Shown in pieces: positions 42,497 through 52,238 of a stretch of DNA of 64,000 bases. The notes below the pieces were generated by a model. That model had not been told where the DNA came from. It was given only the letters and a program-made list of their open reading frames with translations, and did no database searches. Each line of letters starts with the position of its first letter. Within the stretch, counting starts at the first letter, position 1. The stretch covers positions 1 to 64,000 of the forward strand of contig NZ_PTXN01000006.1 in NCBI RefSeq assembly GCF_012726345.1, read 5' to 3'. A program made the translations under genes and the position numbers. The DNA is from Marinomonas sp. UCMA 3892. GTDB taxonomy: Bacteria; Pseudomonadota; Gammaproteobacteria; Pseudomonadales; Marinomonadaceae.

Positions 42497-43179
42497 TATG
42501 CGTTCCTTAGCTGCTGCAATAGGTGTTGGAAATTTGCTTGAACAAGATCCATTAAGGCTTCTAATTCAGGTTGCTGCAGTGCTAGTGCGACTGCTTTTTT
42601 TACGTCCAAAAACATGACTTTGGGGTTGTTGTCGTAATAACTGCCCCATTGAGTGCCGTCATTTTTTAGCAAATTAGGGTTTGCATCGGCTAAAAAGGTG
42701 AGTGGCAGTTTTAGTTTTCCCAGTAGCTGGCGCACCTTATCTGTACCGGCAAAAACCAAATAATTCACCTCAGAAAGGTATAGACCCATCACTACCGTCA
42801 TTAATAAGGGCAAGGTAAAGCGCTGGTTTTGACTATAGAGATTACCCAACTCTGCAACACAGGTGCGCTTGGTCCAGATGCCGTGTTTTTCTAGGCTCTC
42901 GGTGATTGAAACTGGCAAATATTGTTCGACAAATAATGGCTGAGTGCCGCGACGAACGCCCATCACTGCTCTTAAACCCTGTGCTTTAATACCAAACAGA
43001 ATCGGCATGAAAGTGTTCACATCCGCTTGGTATTTTTTCGCAAAACCGTCTTTGACAAAAGTTTCTAAATCCCGTCGAGCGTAACCGTCTGCATTAGCAG
43101 CAACAAACTCATAGGGCATGGTTGGGGTGGCGACAATGGTTCGCTCTTTGTTGGTCTGTAATGAATCTGAATGCTGCAT
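42496..43179 (-). CDS. Thermostable-hemolysin-family protein
   Basis: 227-residue protein of the T_hemolysin family, named after Vibrio parahaemolyticus delta-VPH. Family features are DGYARRDLETFVKDGFAKKYQADVNTFMPILFG, LFVEQYLPVSI, and the motif CVAELGNLYS near the middle. The family resembles acyl-/acetyl-transferases in secondary structure, and the hemolysis activity of this group is poorly founded, so an acyl transfer or autoinducer-like synthesis role is at least as likely; that is inference. First gene of the five-gene operon. I place the start at ATG 43179, with GAGGTG nine bases upstream. Confidence 0.8.
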   Translation of the reverse strand: MQHSDSLQTNKERTIVATPTMPYEFVAANADGYARRDLETFVKDGFAKKYQADVNTFMPILFGIKAQGLRAVMGVRRGTQPLFVEQYLPVSITESLEKHGIWTKRTCVAELGNLYSQNQRFTLPLLMTVVMGLYLSEVNYLVFAGTDKVRQLLGKLKLPLTFLADANPNLLKNDGTQWGSYYDNNPKVMFLDVKKAVALALQQPELEALMDLVQANFQHLLQQLRNA

Positions 43180-43191
43180 AGTGAAAAACAC

Positions 43192-43605
43192 CTCAATTTG
43201 TATAGCTTCAGATTAGAGACTTAGAATTAAGAAAAACTTACGTCGAAAAAGTATTTTATTAATAATAAAAAAAAAGTGTTTTGCGTGATTATTAATAAAT
43301 AAATCTTTAAATATCAGATTCTTATATTATATTTTTGATTTTTTCGAAGAGCCTTGGAGCCTTAAGAAAAGTACTTTCCTTAAGGATGCTTAATAAAGCA
43401 CATGGAAAATTAAGTGGTTGGAGTTAGCTAGGTTTAGACGCATGGGCAAGAAGTTATCGGGAGTGTTTTATTGTTTTAAATAGGTCACTTGCTTTGCCTA
43501 AAATGCATGGATACCTTCGAATTATTTCGCTTTTTCGATGCCTTTTTGAGGCTTAACATCGTTTTAATTTAATTACGATGTGAATAACTCACTAAGAAGG
43601 TATGG
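43192..43605. other. AT-rich intergenic region upstream of the hemolysin-family operon and amidase
   Basis: No gene is supported. It is the divergent promoter region for the five-gene operon (minus) and the amidase-dsdA pair (plus). The minus-proximal 130 bases are extremely AT-rich (runs of TATTAATAATAAAAAAA), suiting H-NS-like silencing. A near-perfect 26-bp palindrome lies at 43360-43385. Confidence 0.5.
43360..43385. promoter_or_regulatory. 26-bp palindrome in the divergent promoter region
   Basis: CCTTAAG at 43360-43366 and CTTAAGG ending at 43385, with AAAGTACTTT at the centre; one mismatched pair in 26 bases. It could be a regulator site for either flank or a terminator-like hairpin, although no T-tract follows. 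Confidence 0.45.
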
Positions 43606-45093
43606 ATGGAAGCTTGTGATCTAAATGCAGCCGAAGCGCGTCGATTGATGGCGCAAAAGTCATTGTCTGTTATGGAGTTGGCGCAAAGCTGTATTACGCG
43701 AATGAATGCAGTGAATCATGCGGTGAATGCAATTGTTGCTTGTGATCCAGATGATCTAATGGCACAAGCTAAGCGAGCTCAAAAAGCCATTGATAAAGGC
43801 GAGCCGTTGGGCGTGTTGCATGGTTTACCATTAAGCGTGAAAGATATGGTTGATCTAACGGGATTCCCAACGACATTCGGCAGTACTATTTATAAAGATA
43901 ATATGGCTACATCTGATGACCCAATGGTCGCGCAGTTACGCCAAGCAGGCGCTTTGCCGCTTGGTAAAGCCAATAATCCGGAATGGAGTGCGGGTGGCAA
44001 TACACGCAATGCTGTTTATGGTGCGACGGCGAACCCGTTTGATGTGACTCGTTCGGCGGCCGGATCTTCTGGCGGCTCGGCGGTGGCGTTGGCTTGCGGC
44101 ATGACCCCATTAGCAACCGGATCGGATACAGGCGGCAGCTTGCGTAATCCAGCGGCCTTTTGTGGCGTGGTTGGCTTTCGTCCTTCTCCGGGTGTGGTGC
44201 CGGGACATAGTCGGCCTATCGGTTTAATTCCTCTACCAACCAATGGACCGATGGCGCGTTCTGTTGAAGATGTTGGCTTGATGTTATCACAGATGATTCG
44301 TCCTGATCGTCGTGATCCTTGGGTCTCTGTGGTGGAGGGCGTTGGGCAACACAATGCCGATGCTTATCATCACTTACCGGACTTTGATCTGAGTAGCGCT
44401 AAAGTGGCTTTTACCAACGACTTTGGCTTTGCTATGACAGAAAATCTGATCAAAGAATCCTTTCAAGAAAAAATCGACAAGTTTGGTTCTGTATTCGCTC
44501 AATGTGACAATGCGCATCCTAATTGCGACAACGCCGATCATATTTTTGCTGTGTTAAGAGCGCTTAACTTTTCTGGTCACCATCGCGATTTGTCCCACAA
44601 ATACCCAGATCAAATGGGGCCAAATATTTTGATGAATATTGAAGAAGGCGAGTCATACAGCGCATTGGATGTAGTGAGTGCGCTAAACAAACAAACCATG
44701 ATGTATCGAGCGTGGCAGATATTTTTCGAAGAATACGACTTTATCCTTGCGCCAACCACGACCATTAGCCCACGTGATTGGCATGAACTTTACCCAGAGC
44801 AGATTGATGGCAAGCCGACACAAAGCTATTATCACTGGCTTTCTATGGCGTATGCTTCGACCTTAACAGGTCATCCGTCCGTGACTCTGCCAGTGGGCCG
44901 AGACAAAAACAACATGCCGTTTGGTTTGCAAATTATTGGTCGACGAGGCGACGATTTATCCACCTTGGCGTTTGCCAAATCGTTAGAAGCCTTGTTGGAA
45001 AAAACACCTGATCTCGCGCGCCCAAGAGTCGATATCGCCATGTTGTCTCGTTTGCCAGCGTTGAAAAATACAGACGGTTTTATGGGGTTCTAA
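43606..45093 (+). CDS. Amidase, amidase-signature family
   Basis: 495-residue amidase-signature hydrolase that cleaves an amide to acid and ammonia. The catalytic triad is visible: Lys79 (SVKDMVD), cis-Ser154 (GSSGGSAVALACG) and nucleophile Ser178 (GSDTGGSLRNPAAFCG), with the characteristic 24-residue spacing between the serines. No signal peptide, so cytoplasmic. It precedes the D-serine ammonia-lyase gene by 29 bases and a peptide importer operon nearby, suggesting an amide of a D-amino acid or a peptide amide as substrate. Start ATG 43606 after AGAAGG. Confidence 0.9.
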   Translation: MEACDLNAAEARRLMAQKSLSVMELAQSCITRMNAVNHAVNAIVACDPDDLMAQAKRAQKAIDKGEPLGVLHGLPLSVKDMVDLTGFPTTFGSTIYKDNMATSDDPMVAQLRQAGALPLGKANNPEWSAGGNTRNAVYGATANPFDVTRSAAGSSGGSAVALACGMTPLATGSDTGGSLRNPAAFCGVVGFRPSPGVVPGHSRPIGLIPLPTNGPMARSVEDVGLMLSQMIRPDRRDPWVSVVEGVGQHNADAYHHLPDFDLSSAKVAFTNDFGFAMTENLIKESFQEKIDKFGSVFAQCDNAHPNCDNADHIFAVLRALNFSGHHRDLSHKYPDQMGPNILMNIEEGESYSALDVVSALNKQTMMYRAWQIFFEEYDFILAPTTTISPRDWHELYPEQIDGKPTQSYYHWLSMAYASTLTGHPSVTLPVGRDKNNMPFGLQIIGRRGDDLSTLAFAKSLEALLEKTPDLARPRVDIAMLSRLPALKNTDGFMGF

Positions 45094-45122
45094 TTTATCG
45101 AAATCTTTCATGGAGTATTTAA

Positions 45123-46460
45123 GTGACTGACTATATTTCTCGTCCTGTTGTGCAGTCGCTCATTGCGTTGCAGGAAATTACTTGGTTTAACCCCAAAAAA
45201 ATGCGGTTTGATGAAGTGCAATCTAAGCTGTCTCTGCAAATGTCAGACATGCTCGATGCCTCTGATCGACTCACGCGCTTTGCACCTTATCTTGCCAAAG
45301 TCTTTCCAGAAACGGCGGTTACTAACGGCATCATCGAATCTGAGTTAAAGGCCATTCCTGCTATGCAGCTTGCCTTGTCTGATTCGCTGAATCTGGAAAT
45401 TCCCGGGCGTTTATTGATGAAGTGTGACAATCAATTACCGATTGCTGGCTCTATTAAAGCTCGTGGTGGCATATATGAAGTTTTGTTGCATGCAGAGCGC
45501 TTGGTATTGTCGAATGGCGTGTTAAAAACCAGTGATGACTATCGAAATTTCGATTCAGAGCGTTTTCGAGAGCTGTTTTCAAAGCATCAAATTGTGGTCG
45601 GTTCAACTGGAAACCTTGGTTTAAGCATTGGCATTATAAGCGCCAAATTGGGCTTTGATGTCACGGTTCACATGTCGTCTGATGCCCGTGAATGGAAAAA
45701 AGCCTTGCTAAAAAGTAAAGGCGTCAATGTCGTTGAACATACTGCTGATTATGGAGTGGCAGTGGAACAAGGTCGACAGGAAGCCATGCAAAAGGATACG
45801 GCGTATTTTATCGATGATGAAGATTCCAAGTCATTGTTTTTAGGCTACAGCGTAGCGGCATTACGCTTGCAAAAACAGCTGGTCGAGCAGGGTATTGTCG
45901 TCGATAAAGATCATCCCTTGTTTGTCTACTTGCCTTGTGGTGTCGGCGGCGCGCCAGGAGGTATCACCTTTGGCCTGAAACAGGTGTTTGGTGATCATGT
46001 GCATTGTTTTTTTGCCGAACCTACGCATTCTCCTTGCATGGTGTTAGGAATGGAAACAGCTTTGCATAACGGCATTTCGGTACAAGAACTGGGTATCGAT
46101 AACCAAACCTGTGCCGATGGTTTAGCCGTTGGCCGACCTTCAGCTTTTGTTGGCCCAATGATGGATTCATTGCTCAGCGGTGTTTATACCGTCTCTGATG
46201 ACAATATGTATCGTCATTTAGCCATGCTGGTGGATGCTGAAGGTATTCCCGTAGAACCGTCTGGCGCAGCTGGTGCAAGCGGTGTGCTGCGAATTCTAAT
46301 CGAAGGACATGATTACCTAACTGCTCACCAACTGGACGATAAAATGTCTCAAGCGACTCACATCATCTGGGCAACGGGTGGTGATATGGTGCCGGAAGAA
46401 GAAAGAAAAGCCTATTATGAGAAAGGTAAGGCTCTCTTGGAAAAGGATAGGGGTTTCTAG
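45123..46460 (+). CDS. dsdA: D-serine ammonia-lyase
   Basis: 445-residue PLP enzyme that deaminates D-serine to pyruvate and ammonia, as in E. coli DsdA (442). The PLP lysine is K112 in [14 protein letters not shown]. Phosphate-binding glycines follow ([31 protein letters not shown] is the cofactor-binding loop). It starts with GTG after a GGAG site. Neighbours are the amidase and a peptide transporter with two peptidases, so D-serine is probably released from imported peptides, though a direct uptake gene (dsdX/cycA) is absent. A terminator follows. Confidence 0.94.
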   Translation: MTDYISRPVVQSLIALQEITWFNPKKMRFDEVQSKLSLQMSDMLDASDRLTRFAPYLAKVFPETAVTNGIIESELKAIPAMQLALSDSLNLEIPGRLLMKCDNQLPIAGSIKARGGIYEVLLHAERLVLSNGVLKTSDDYRNFDSERFRELFSKHQIVVGSTGNLGLSIGIISAKLGFDVTVHMSSDAREWKKALLKSKGVNVVEHTADYGVAVEQGRQEAMQKDTAYFIDDEDSKSLFLGYSVAALRLQKQLVEQGIVVDKDHPLFVYLPCGVGGAPGGITFGLKQVFGDHVHCFFAEPTHSPCMVLGMETALHNGISVQELGIDNQTCADGLAVGRPSAFVGPMMDSLLSGVYTVSDDNMYRHLAMLVDAEGIPVEPSGAAGASGVLRILIEGHDYLTAHQLDDKMSQATHIIWATGGDMVPEEERKAYYEKGKALLEKDRGF

Positions 46461-46492
46461 AAAAAAGCACAGCATTATTGTTTTGATGAATT

Positions 46493-46522
46493 GAGCCAAA
46501 GATCGTCTTCGGCTCTTTTTTT
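46493..46522 (+). terminator. Intrinsic terminator of dsdA
   Basis: GAGCC (46493-46497) and GGCTC (46511-46515) with an inner AGA/TCT, followed by seven T. Confidence 0.85.
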
Positions 46523-46559
46523 ATATCTTAAAAATTGAAAGTAGTGCTGAGTCTATGTC

Positions 46560-47480
46560 TTAGATGCTTTTTTCATTCTGCATTTTTTCGATCATGTAAT
46601 CCAAAAATACTCTTGCTGCAGCGGGCAAGGTTCGGCCTGATAGGGTTTGAACTTCAATGTTTCGGATGTCCATCCCTCTATCTCGAATCGGGATAGCGAC
46701 CAATTCGCTGCTGGATAGTTGATGACGTATGGAAATTTCCCCCGCAAGATGAACACCGCCGTCATAGGTCGTAAAGCGGTTTAAGGTTGCCATATTGTTG
46801 GATACTAAAACGGGATCGAACAGCAAATTTAAACGGCTACAGCAGATATCAAATAGCTGTCTGACTGTGGTGCTTTCTTCTGGTAGAGCTATTGGGTATG
46901 GCTGTAATTGGGCTAAGGAGATGCTTTTTTTGTTAGCTAATGGGTGATTTGGATTTACTACAGCGAGGATAGGAGAAGGTTGTCTATAGGCGACTTGAAT
47001 GTCTTTGGCTGGAGATAAACTTAATGTTACTCCTATGTCGGCATCGCCATGGCTAACGCGTCGTGATACTTCACCTGGAGAGCTGACATTGATCTGAAAA
47101 TGAATACCGTCATGCTGTTTTCGAAAACTGGCAATGCTACGAGGCAAAAACTCCATCGCAAAACCTTCCGAACAAGAAATTTTCACATGGCCTCGATTAA
47201 GACCTTCCAAAGCCGCAATTTCCGATACAATCCTGTCCGATTCTAGTGCGTTTTTACGAGCGTAAACTGCTAGCATTTCACCTGCTGCACTCAATTCCAT
47301 TCCTCGTGGGCGGCGCTCAAATAAGGTTGTATTGAGAATATCTTCTAGATTATTTATCTGCCTGCTTATCGCGCTTGCTGCTACATTTAAGTGCAAAGAA
47401 GCTTCGCTTATCGATCCATATCTTGCGACCTCTAAAAAATAGCGTAACGCGGTATCTTGTAATCTTAATGCGGCTTCCAT
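46560..47480 (-). CDS. LysR-family regulator of the peptide-uptake operon
   Basis: 306-residue LysR regulator from ATG 47480, preceded by AGGA. A start 30 codons further upstream would add a low-complexity basic tail with no ribosome site and is rejected. The HTH is at residues 10-70 (TALRYFLEVARYGSISEASLHLNVAASAISRQINNLED) and the effector domain runs from about 95 on. It is divergent from the peptide transporter genes, 207 bases away, and is the likely regulator of that operon. Effector unknown. Confidence 0.85.
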   Translation of the reverse strand: MEAALRLQDTALRYFLEVARYGSISEASLHLNVAASAISRQINNLEDILNTTLFERRPRGMELSAAGEMLAVYARKNALESDRIVSEIAALEGLNRGHVKISCSEGFAMEFLPRSIASFRKQHDGIHFQINVSSPGEVSRRVSHGDADIGVTLSLSPAKDIQVAYRQPSPILAVVNPNHPLANKKSISLAQLQPYPIALPEESTTVRQLFDICCSRLNLLFDPVLVSNNMATLNRFTTYDGGVHLAGEISIRHQLSSSELVAIPIRDRGMDIRNIEVQTLSGRTLPAAARVFLDYMIEKMQNEKSI

Positions 47481-47564
47481 CGTGTTTTTCCTGCATTTTA
47501 ACGAATATTGGCGATTTTTATTAGATTTTATCTTTTTTATCATTTCGCCATAGTCATGCTTTTT

Positions 47565-47603
47565 TGGCAATGATTCTTTGCATTTTTTTTAATTGTGGCA
47601 ATG
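47565..47603. promoter_or_regulatory. Two TGGCAATG direct repeats in the dpp promoter region
   Basis: TGGCAATG occurs at 47565-47572 and 47596-47603, 31 bases apart (about three helical turns), between the divergent LysR gene and the transporter genes. Candidate LysR contact sites; weak evidence. Confidence 0.3.
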
Positions 47604-47687
47604 GTGTTTTTTGCATAATGTGAATAAAAAAATGAAAGTTGCAATGCATGAATATCATATTAAAAAAAATGTAAAAGGAACGAAACG

Positions 47688-49262
47688 ATGAAAAAATTCA
47701 GTCATAACCATTTTACTCGACGTCATGTATTAGACCGCGCTCCACGTCGAACGCTGGTCAGTGCCCTTATAGCTTGCTCTTTGGTTAGTGTGTCAGCGCC
47801 AGCACTGGCCAATAAAGCGAATGATACTTTGGTGTATGCCGTGGGACTTGAGCCGGAAAACGTCAGTCCTTATCACAACAATGTGAGGGAAGGTATTATC
47901 CTGTCTCATCTTGCTTGGGATACGTTGATTCATCGAGACATGGAAACTGGCGAATATCAGCCTTTGTTAGCGACCAGCTGGAAATGGGAAGATCCAACGC
48001 ATTTGCTTTTTACTTTACGTAAGGGCGTCACTTTCCAAAATGGCGATGCTTTCAGTGCGGCGGATGTGGCTTTTACTTTTAATTATGTTACGTCTCCTGA
48101 ATCTAAAATCGTTACCCGTCAAAACGTCGATTGGATTGACCATGCTGAGCAAGTAGATGAATACACTGTACGTTTGGTGCTAAAGAAACCTTTCCCCGCG
48201 GCATTGGAATACTTGTCTGGCCCAACGCCTATTTATCCTGAAAAATATTTTAAGTCGGTTGGTATTGAAGGCTATGCCAAAGCACCTATTGGTACAGGCC
48301 CTTATAAAATCACTGAAGTACTAAGTGGTGAAGGCGCGAACCTAGAACGCTATGAAGGCTACTTTGAAGGTGGTCCGATTAAAAAACCTGCCATCGGAAA
48401 AATTCAATTCAAAGTTATTCCTGATCCCGATGCTCGTCTTGCTCAGCTGATGACCGGCGGTGTGGATTGGACATGGCGTGTACCGTCCGATCAGGCGGAT
48501 GAAATGAAAATGATGCCAAATTTGGAAGTAATTAGTTCCGAAACTATGCGAGTTGGCTATTTGGCTATGGATACCAGCAGCGAAGCTCTAAAAGATTCGC
48601 CATTCCACAATAAGCTAGTTCGTGAGGCAGTGAACCACGCGATTAATCGTGATGCGCTAGCGAATGAATTAGTTCGTGGCGGCAGTCGTGCCATTTATAC
48701 GCCGTGTTTCCCTTCCCAGTTTGGTTGTGATGTGTCCGCAGCGAAAAAATTCGACTATAACCCAACCAAAGCGAAAGCCTTGCTTGCAGAAGCTGGTTAC
48801 CCAAATGGTTTCAAAACTGATTTTTATGCTTACCGAGATATGGATTTAGCTGAGGCTGTTCTAGGTAACCTTCGAGCTGTTGGTATCACTGCTAAAATGC
48901 ACATGTTGACCTATGCAGCATTGCGCAAAGAGCAGCGTTCAGGAAACGTTCCATTGGCTTTCCAAACATGGGGTTCTTATTCTGTGAACGATGCTTCCGC
49001 CATGACCAGCGTTTATTTTAATGGTGGCGCGGATGACATGAACCATGACAAAGAGGTGATAGCTTTAGTCAATGCAGCGGATACCAACGTTGACCCTGAA
49101 ATTCGTAAAAAGAATTACAGTGAAGCGATTAAGAAAATTACTGAAGAGGCTTATTGGGCGCCAATGTTTTCTTATTCAAGTAATTACGCCTTCAGTAAAG
49201 AGTTGAACTTCACACCTTACCCTGATGAATTACCGCGCTTTGTAGAATCAAGCTGGAAGTAA
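47688..49262 (+). CDS. Peptide ABC transporter substrate-binding protein
   Basis: 524-residue family-5 solute receptor (DppA/OppA-like). The long signal peptide ends near residue 42 (LIACSLVSVSAPALANK). Family blocks are LVYAVGLEPENVSPYH, EYQPLLATSWKWEDPTHLLFTLRKGVTFQNGDAFSAADVAFTFNY and NHAINRDALANELVRGG. It binds short peptides (or related amides) in the periplasm and delivers them to the permeases encoded next. The ribosome site AAAAGGAAC is well placed. Ligand not determined by sequence. Confidence 0.9.
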   Translation: MKKFSHNHFTRRHVLDRAPRRTLVSALIACSLVSVSAPALANKANDTLVYAVGLEPENVSPYHNNVREGIILSHLAWDTLIHRDMETGEYQPLLATSWKWEDPTHLLFTLRKGVTFQNGDAFSAADVAFTFNYVTSPESKIVTRQNVDWIDHAEQVDEYTVRLVLKKPFPAALEYLSGPTPIYPEKYFKSVGIEGYAKAPIGTGPYKITEVLSGEGANLERYEGYFEGGPIKKPAIGKIQFKVIPDPDARLAQLMTGGVDWTWRVPSDQADEMKMMPNLEVISSETMRVGYLAMDTSSEALKDSPFHNKLVREAVNHAINRDALANELVRGGSRAIYTPCFPSQFGCDVSAAKKFDYNPTKAKALLAEAGYPNGFKTDFYAYRDMDLAEAVLGNLRAVGITAKMHMLTYAALRKEQRSGNVPLAFQTWGSYSVNDASAMTSVYFNGGADDMNHDKEVIALVNAADTNVDPEIRKKNYSEAIKKITEEAYWAPMFSYSSNYAFSKELNFTPYPDELPRFVESSWK

Positions 49263-49377
49263 TTAGTAAGACGCTTACTACTTTGTGGTAAGCGTCGCTA
49301 GTTTGAACCCTTGCTCCTGTGTCTAGTGATTAAAGGTACAAAGGTTCAAAGTCACAAAGGTGTTTGTGAGGTTTTTT

Positions 49378-50295
49378 ATGTTGGTATTTATATTTCGTCG
49401 ATTACTGGTGGCGTTGAGTGTGGCAATCACTGTGTCTATCGTGAGCTTTATGTTGCTGCATTTGTCTGGTGATTTGGCTATTTCGATTGCTGGACCTGAG
49501 TCTACCGCTGAACAGGTGGAGCAAATCAGAATCGATTTTGGTTTGGATAAACCGATGGTTTATCAATACTTTGACTGGCTATGGTCAGCTGTTCAATTGG
49601 ATTTTGGTCGCTCTTATTATTTTCAAGATACCGTAATGTCACTGATTAGTGATCGTTTACCGATAACGCTAACACTAGGTGGTTTGGCGTTAGGATTAGC
49701 AACGGTAATTGCCATCCCTCTTGGTGTGATTGCTGCTATTAAGCAAGATACTTGGATCGATCGCTTGGCGTTGACCATTGCGGTTATTGGTCAAGCTATG
49801 CCGAGTTTTTGGTTTGGTTTAACTCTGATTGTGGTGTTTGCGGTGAACTTGCATTGGTTACCTGCTGGCGGTAATGAGACATGGCAGCACTTTGTTTTAC
49901 CTGCTATTGCTTTGGGCTATTACGCCATGCCAGCCATGATGCGCTTAACGCGTACCGGCATGCTGGAAGTATTGAATTCTGACTACATTCGTACCGCTCG
50001 TTCTAAAGGTTTGAATGAATCTTCTGTCATCTTTAAACATGCTTTGCGCAATGCGGTAATTCCTGTTGTGGCCTTGGCGGCGGTCGAATTGGGTTTTATG
50101 TTAGGCGGCTCGGTGGTTATCGAATCGGTGTTTTCTTTAAAAGGTTTAGGGCAGCTCGCGTGGGATGCGATCACCCGTAATGACTATCCAGTGGTGCAAG
50201 CTGTGGTGTTGATTATTGCGGTGTTTTATATCCTGTTAACTTTTTTAGCTGATGTGATCAACGCCATGCTTGATCCACGTTTGCGTGTTCGCTGA
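49378..50295 (+). CDS. Peptide ABC transporter permease, DppB type
   Basis: 305-residue inner-membrane permease. Six predicted membrane segments, with the cytoplasmic EAA-type coupling loop DYIRTARSKGLNESSVIFKHALRNAVIPV near residue 205-235. It pairs with the DppC-type permease, 10 bases downstream. I use ATG 49378, six bases after GAGG; a GTG at 49360 lies in frame but lacks a ribosome site. Confidence 0.92.
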   Translation: MLVFIFRRLLVALSVAITVSIVSFMLLHLSGDLAISIAGPESTAEQVEQIRIDFGLDKPMVYQYFDWLWSAVQLDFGRSYYFQDTVMSLISDRLPITLTLGGLALGLATVIAIPLGVIAAIKQDTWIDRLALTIAVIGQAMPSFWFGLTLIVVFAVNLHWLPAGGNETWQHFVLPAIALGYYAMPAMMRLTRTGMLEVLNSDYIRTARSKGLNESSVIFKHALRNAVIPVVALAAVELGFMLGGSVVIESVFSLKGLGQLAWDAITRNDYPVVQAVVLIIAVFYILLTFLADVINAMLDPRLRVR

Positions 50296-50305
50296 GGTGT
50301 CTACT

Positions 50306-51223
50306 ATGTCTGATTCTACTTCTACTGTTTCAACCGCTCCTAGCGCAAATACCTTTTTGCCTGTGGTTCCTGAGTGGCGCCGAATGATGAATCGCTTCTT
50401 GGGTCACCGTGGTTTGTTAATGGGCTCAATTATTCTTGGTCTGATTGGGGTGCTGGCGATATTAGCGCCTTGGTTGGCACCTCATGATCCTTATTTACAA
50501 AATATTTCTCAGCGCATGATCCCACCTGTTTGGCACGAAAAAGGCTCTTGGGAACATATCTTTGGCACCGATAAATTAGGCCGAGATTACCTAAGTCGCT
50601 TGCTTTACGGGGCGCGAATTTCGCTGACGATTGGTTTGTCCGCAGCACTTATTTCTGGGCTGATTGGTACGACTTTGGGTGTTCTGGCTGGCTATTTCGG
50701 TGGCCGAGTTGATGCAGTAATCAGCTACATCATTACCACGCGTTTGGCTATGCCGGTTGTTCTTGTGGCTTTAGCTATGTCTGCTTTGGTGGGTGGTTCC
50801 TTGCAAATGGTGATCATCTTATTGGGGTTGTTGTTATGGGATAGATTTGCGGTGGTGGCGCGCTCCACGACTCAGCAATTGCGGGATGCTGAATTCATAG
50901 CTTCGGCCAAAGTACTAGGTGCTTCAACAACTTACATACTAGTACGGGAATTATTACCTAATATTTTAAGCGCGTTGATTGTTGTTATGACCTTGGAAAT
51001 GGCGCATGCAATATTGCTAGAAGCGACTTTGTCCTTTTTAGGATTGGGTGTTCAGCCGCCAATGCCATCTTGGGGATTAATGATCTCGGAAGGCAAAGCA
51101 TACATGTTTTTCAAAACTTGGGTCATTGCGATTCCCGGCATTGCGCTGATGGTGTTGGTATTGGCGATTAATTTAGTGGGTGACGGTTTGCGTGATATGA
51201 ACGCACCAGAAGGCCGGAATTGA
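50306..51223 (+). CDS. Peptide ABC transporter permease, DppC type
   Basis: 305-residue inner-membrane permease, second half of the channel. A cytoplasmic N-terminal tail is followed by TM1 (GLLMGSIILGLIGVLAILAPWLAP), a periplasmic segment with HIFGTDKLGRDYLSRLLYGAR, a characteristic DppC block, and a coupling loop near FIASAKVLGASTTYILVRELLPN. Start at ATG 50306 (MSDSTS) follows GAGGTG; the frame extends upstream into dppB, but without a ribosome site. Confidence 0.92.
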   Translation: MSDSTSTVSTAPSANTFLPVVPEWRRMMNRFLGHRGLLMGSIILGLIGVLAILAPWLAPHDPYLQNISQRMIPPVWHEKGSWEHIFGTDKLGRDYLSRLLYGARISLTIGLSAALISGLIGTTLGVLAGYFGGRVDAVISYIITTRLAMPVVLVALAMSALVGGSLQMVIILLGLLLWDRFAVVARSTTQQLRDAEFIASAKVLGASTTYILVRELLPNILSALIVVMTLEMAHAILLEATLSFLGLGVQPPMPSWGLMISEGKAYMFFKTWVIAIPGIALMVLVLAINLVGDGLRDMNAPEGRN

Positions 51224-51239
51224 GACCAGAGGAGACATC

Positions 51240-52238
51240 ATGAAACGAATACTCGATGTGAAAAACTTACAAGTCAGTCTGCCAACGCCAAATGGCGATT
51301 TGCGAGCTGTGCGTGGTATCGATTTACATGTAAATAAAGGTGAAATGCTCTGTATCGTAGGGGAATCTGGTTGTGGTAAATCCATGACTTCTATGGCGCT
51401 GATGGGCTTATTGCCGAAGCGAGCTGAAGTGACCGCCGAGGCAATGCAATTTGACGGTATGGATTTATTATCCTTATCGAAAAAAGAGCGCAATCAAGTG
51501 CGCGGCATGCGTATGTCGATGATTTTTCAAGAGCCGATGACCTCTCTTAATCCTTCTTATACGTTAGGTAATCAACTTTGCGAAGGCATTATCAAGCACA
51601 AAGGGCTCAGCAAAGACGAAGCCAAAAAACGCGCAGTGTATTTATTGGAACGTGCCGGTGTGCCGTATCCAGAAAAGCGTTTAGATCAGTATCCACATCA
51701 ATTGTCTGGTGGTTTACGTCAACGAGTGATGATCGCCATGGCGCTGATGTGCGAGCCAGACTTGATCATCGCGGATGAACCAACCACGGCACTAGATGTG
51801 ACAATTCAAGCACAGATATTACGTTTGATTCGTGAACTTCAGCAAGAATTTGGCACCGCCGTTATTTTTATCACTCATGACCTTGGTGTGGTCGCACGCA
51901 TTGCCGATCGTGTGGCGGTGATGTACGCCGGACAAGTAGTAGAAACGGCTTCTGCGCAAGACTTGTTTTCTGATCCACAGCATCCTTATACCAAAGGGTT
52001 GCTCAACTGCATTCCTGTTCCTGGTAAAACCTTACCTGGTAGTCATTTGGAGTCTATTCCAGGTGTGGTGCCAAGCCTGATTGGCGAATTAAAGGGCTGT
52101 GCTTTTGAAAACCGTTGTAGTGCCTCTATTGGAGAGTGTTGTTACCGTTCGCCTAGCTTGGAAAATCACCTAGGTTCAGAAAATCATCAAGTACGTTGTT
52201 CTATTGCTACAGCGTCGTCATGTCGGGAGGCGGTGTAA
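51240..52238 (+). CDS. Peptide ABC transporter ATPase, DppD type
   Basis: 332-residue ABC ATPase. Walker A GESGCGKS is near residue 42, signature LSGGLRQRV near 155, and Walker B LIIADEPTTALDV. The C-terminal oligopeptide-transporter domain contains the cysteine-rich segment GCAFENRCSASIGECC that binds a 4Fe-4S cluster in this family. It energises peptide uptake with the DppF-type ATPase, whose start overlaps its stop codon (TAATG). Confidence 0.93.
   Translation: MKRILDVKNLQVSLPTPNGDLRAVRGIDLHVNKGEMLCIVGESGCGKSMTSMALMGLLPKRAEVTAEAMQFDGMDLLSLSKKERNQVRGMRMSMIFQEPMTSLNPSYTLGNQLCEGIIKHKGLSKDEAKKRAVYLLERAGVPYPEKRLDQYPHQLSGGLRQRVMIAMALMCEPDLIIADEPTTALDVTIQAQILRLIRELQQEFGTAVIFITHDLGVVARIADRVAVMYAGQVVETASAQDLFSDPQHPYTKGLLNCIPVPGKTLPGSHLESIPGVVPSLIGELKGCAFENRCSASIGECCYRSPSLENHLGSENHQVRCSIATASSCREAV

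Noticed and set aside
47481-47570. Thirty-codon upstream extension of the LysR gene
   Set aside because: Low-complexity basic tail without a ribosome site; the ATG at 47480 has AGGA in place.
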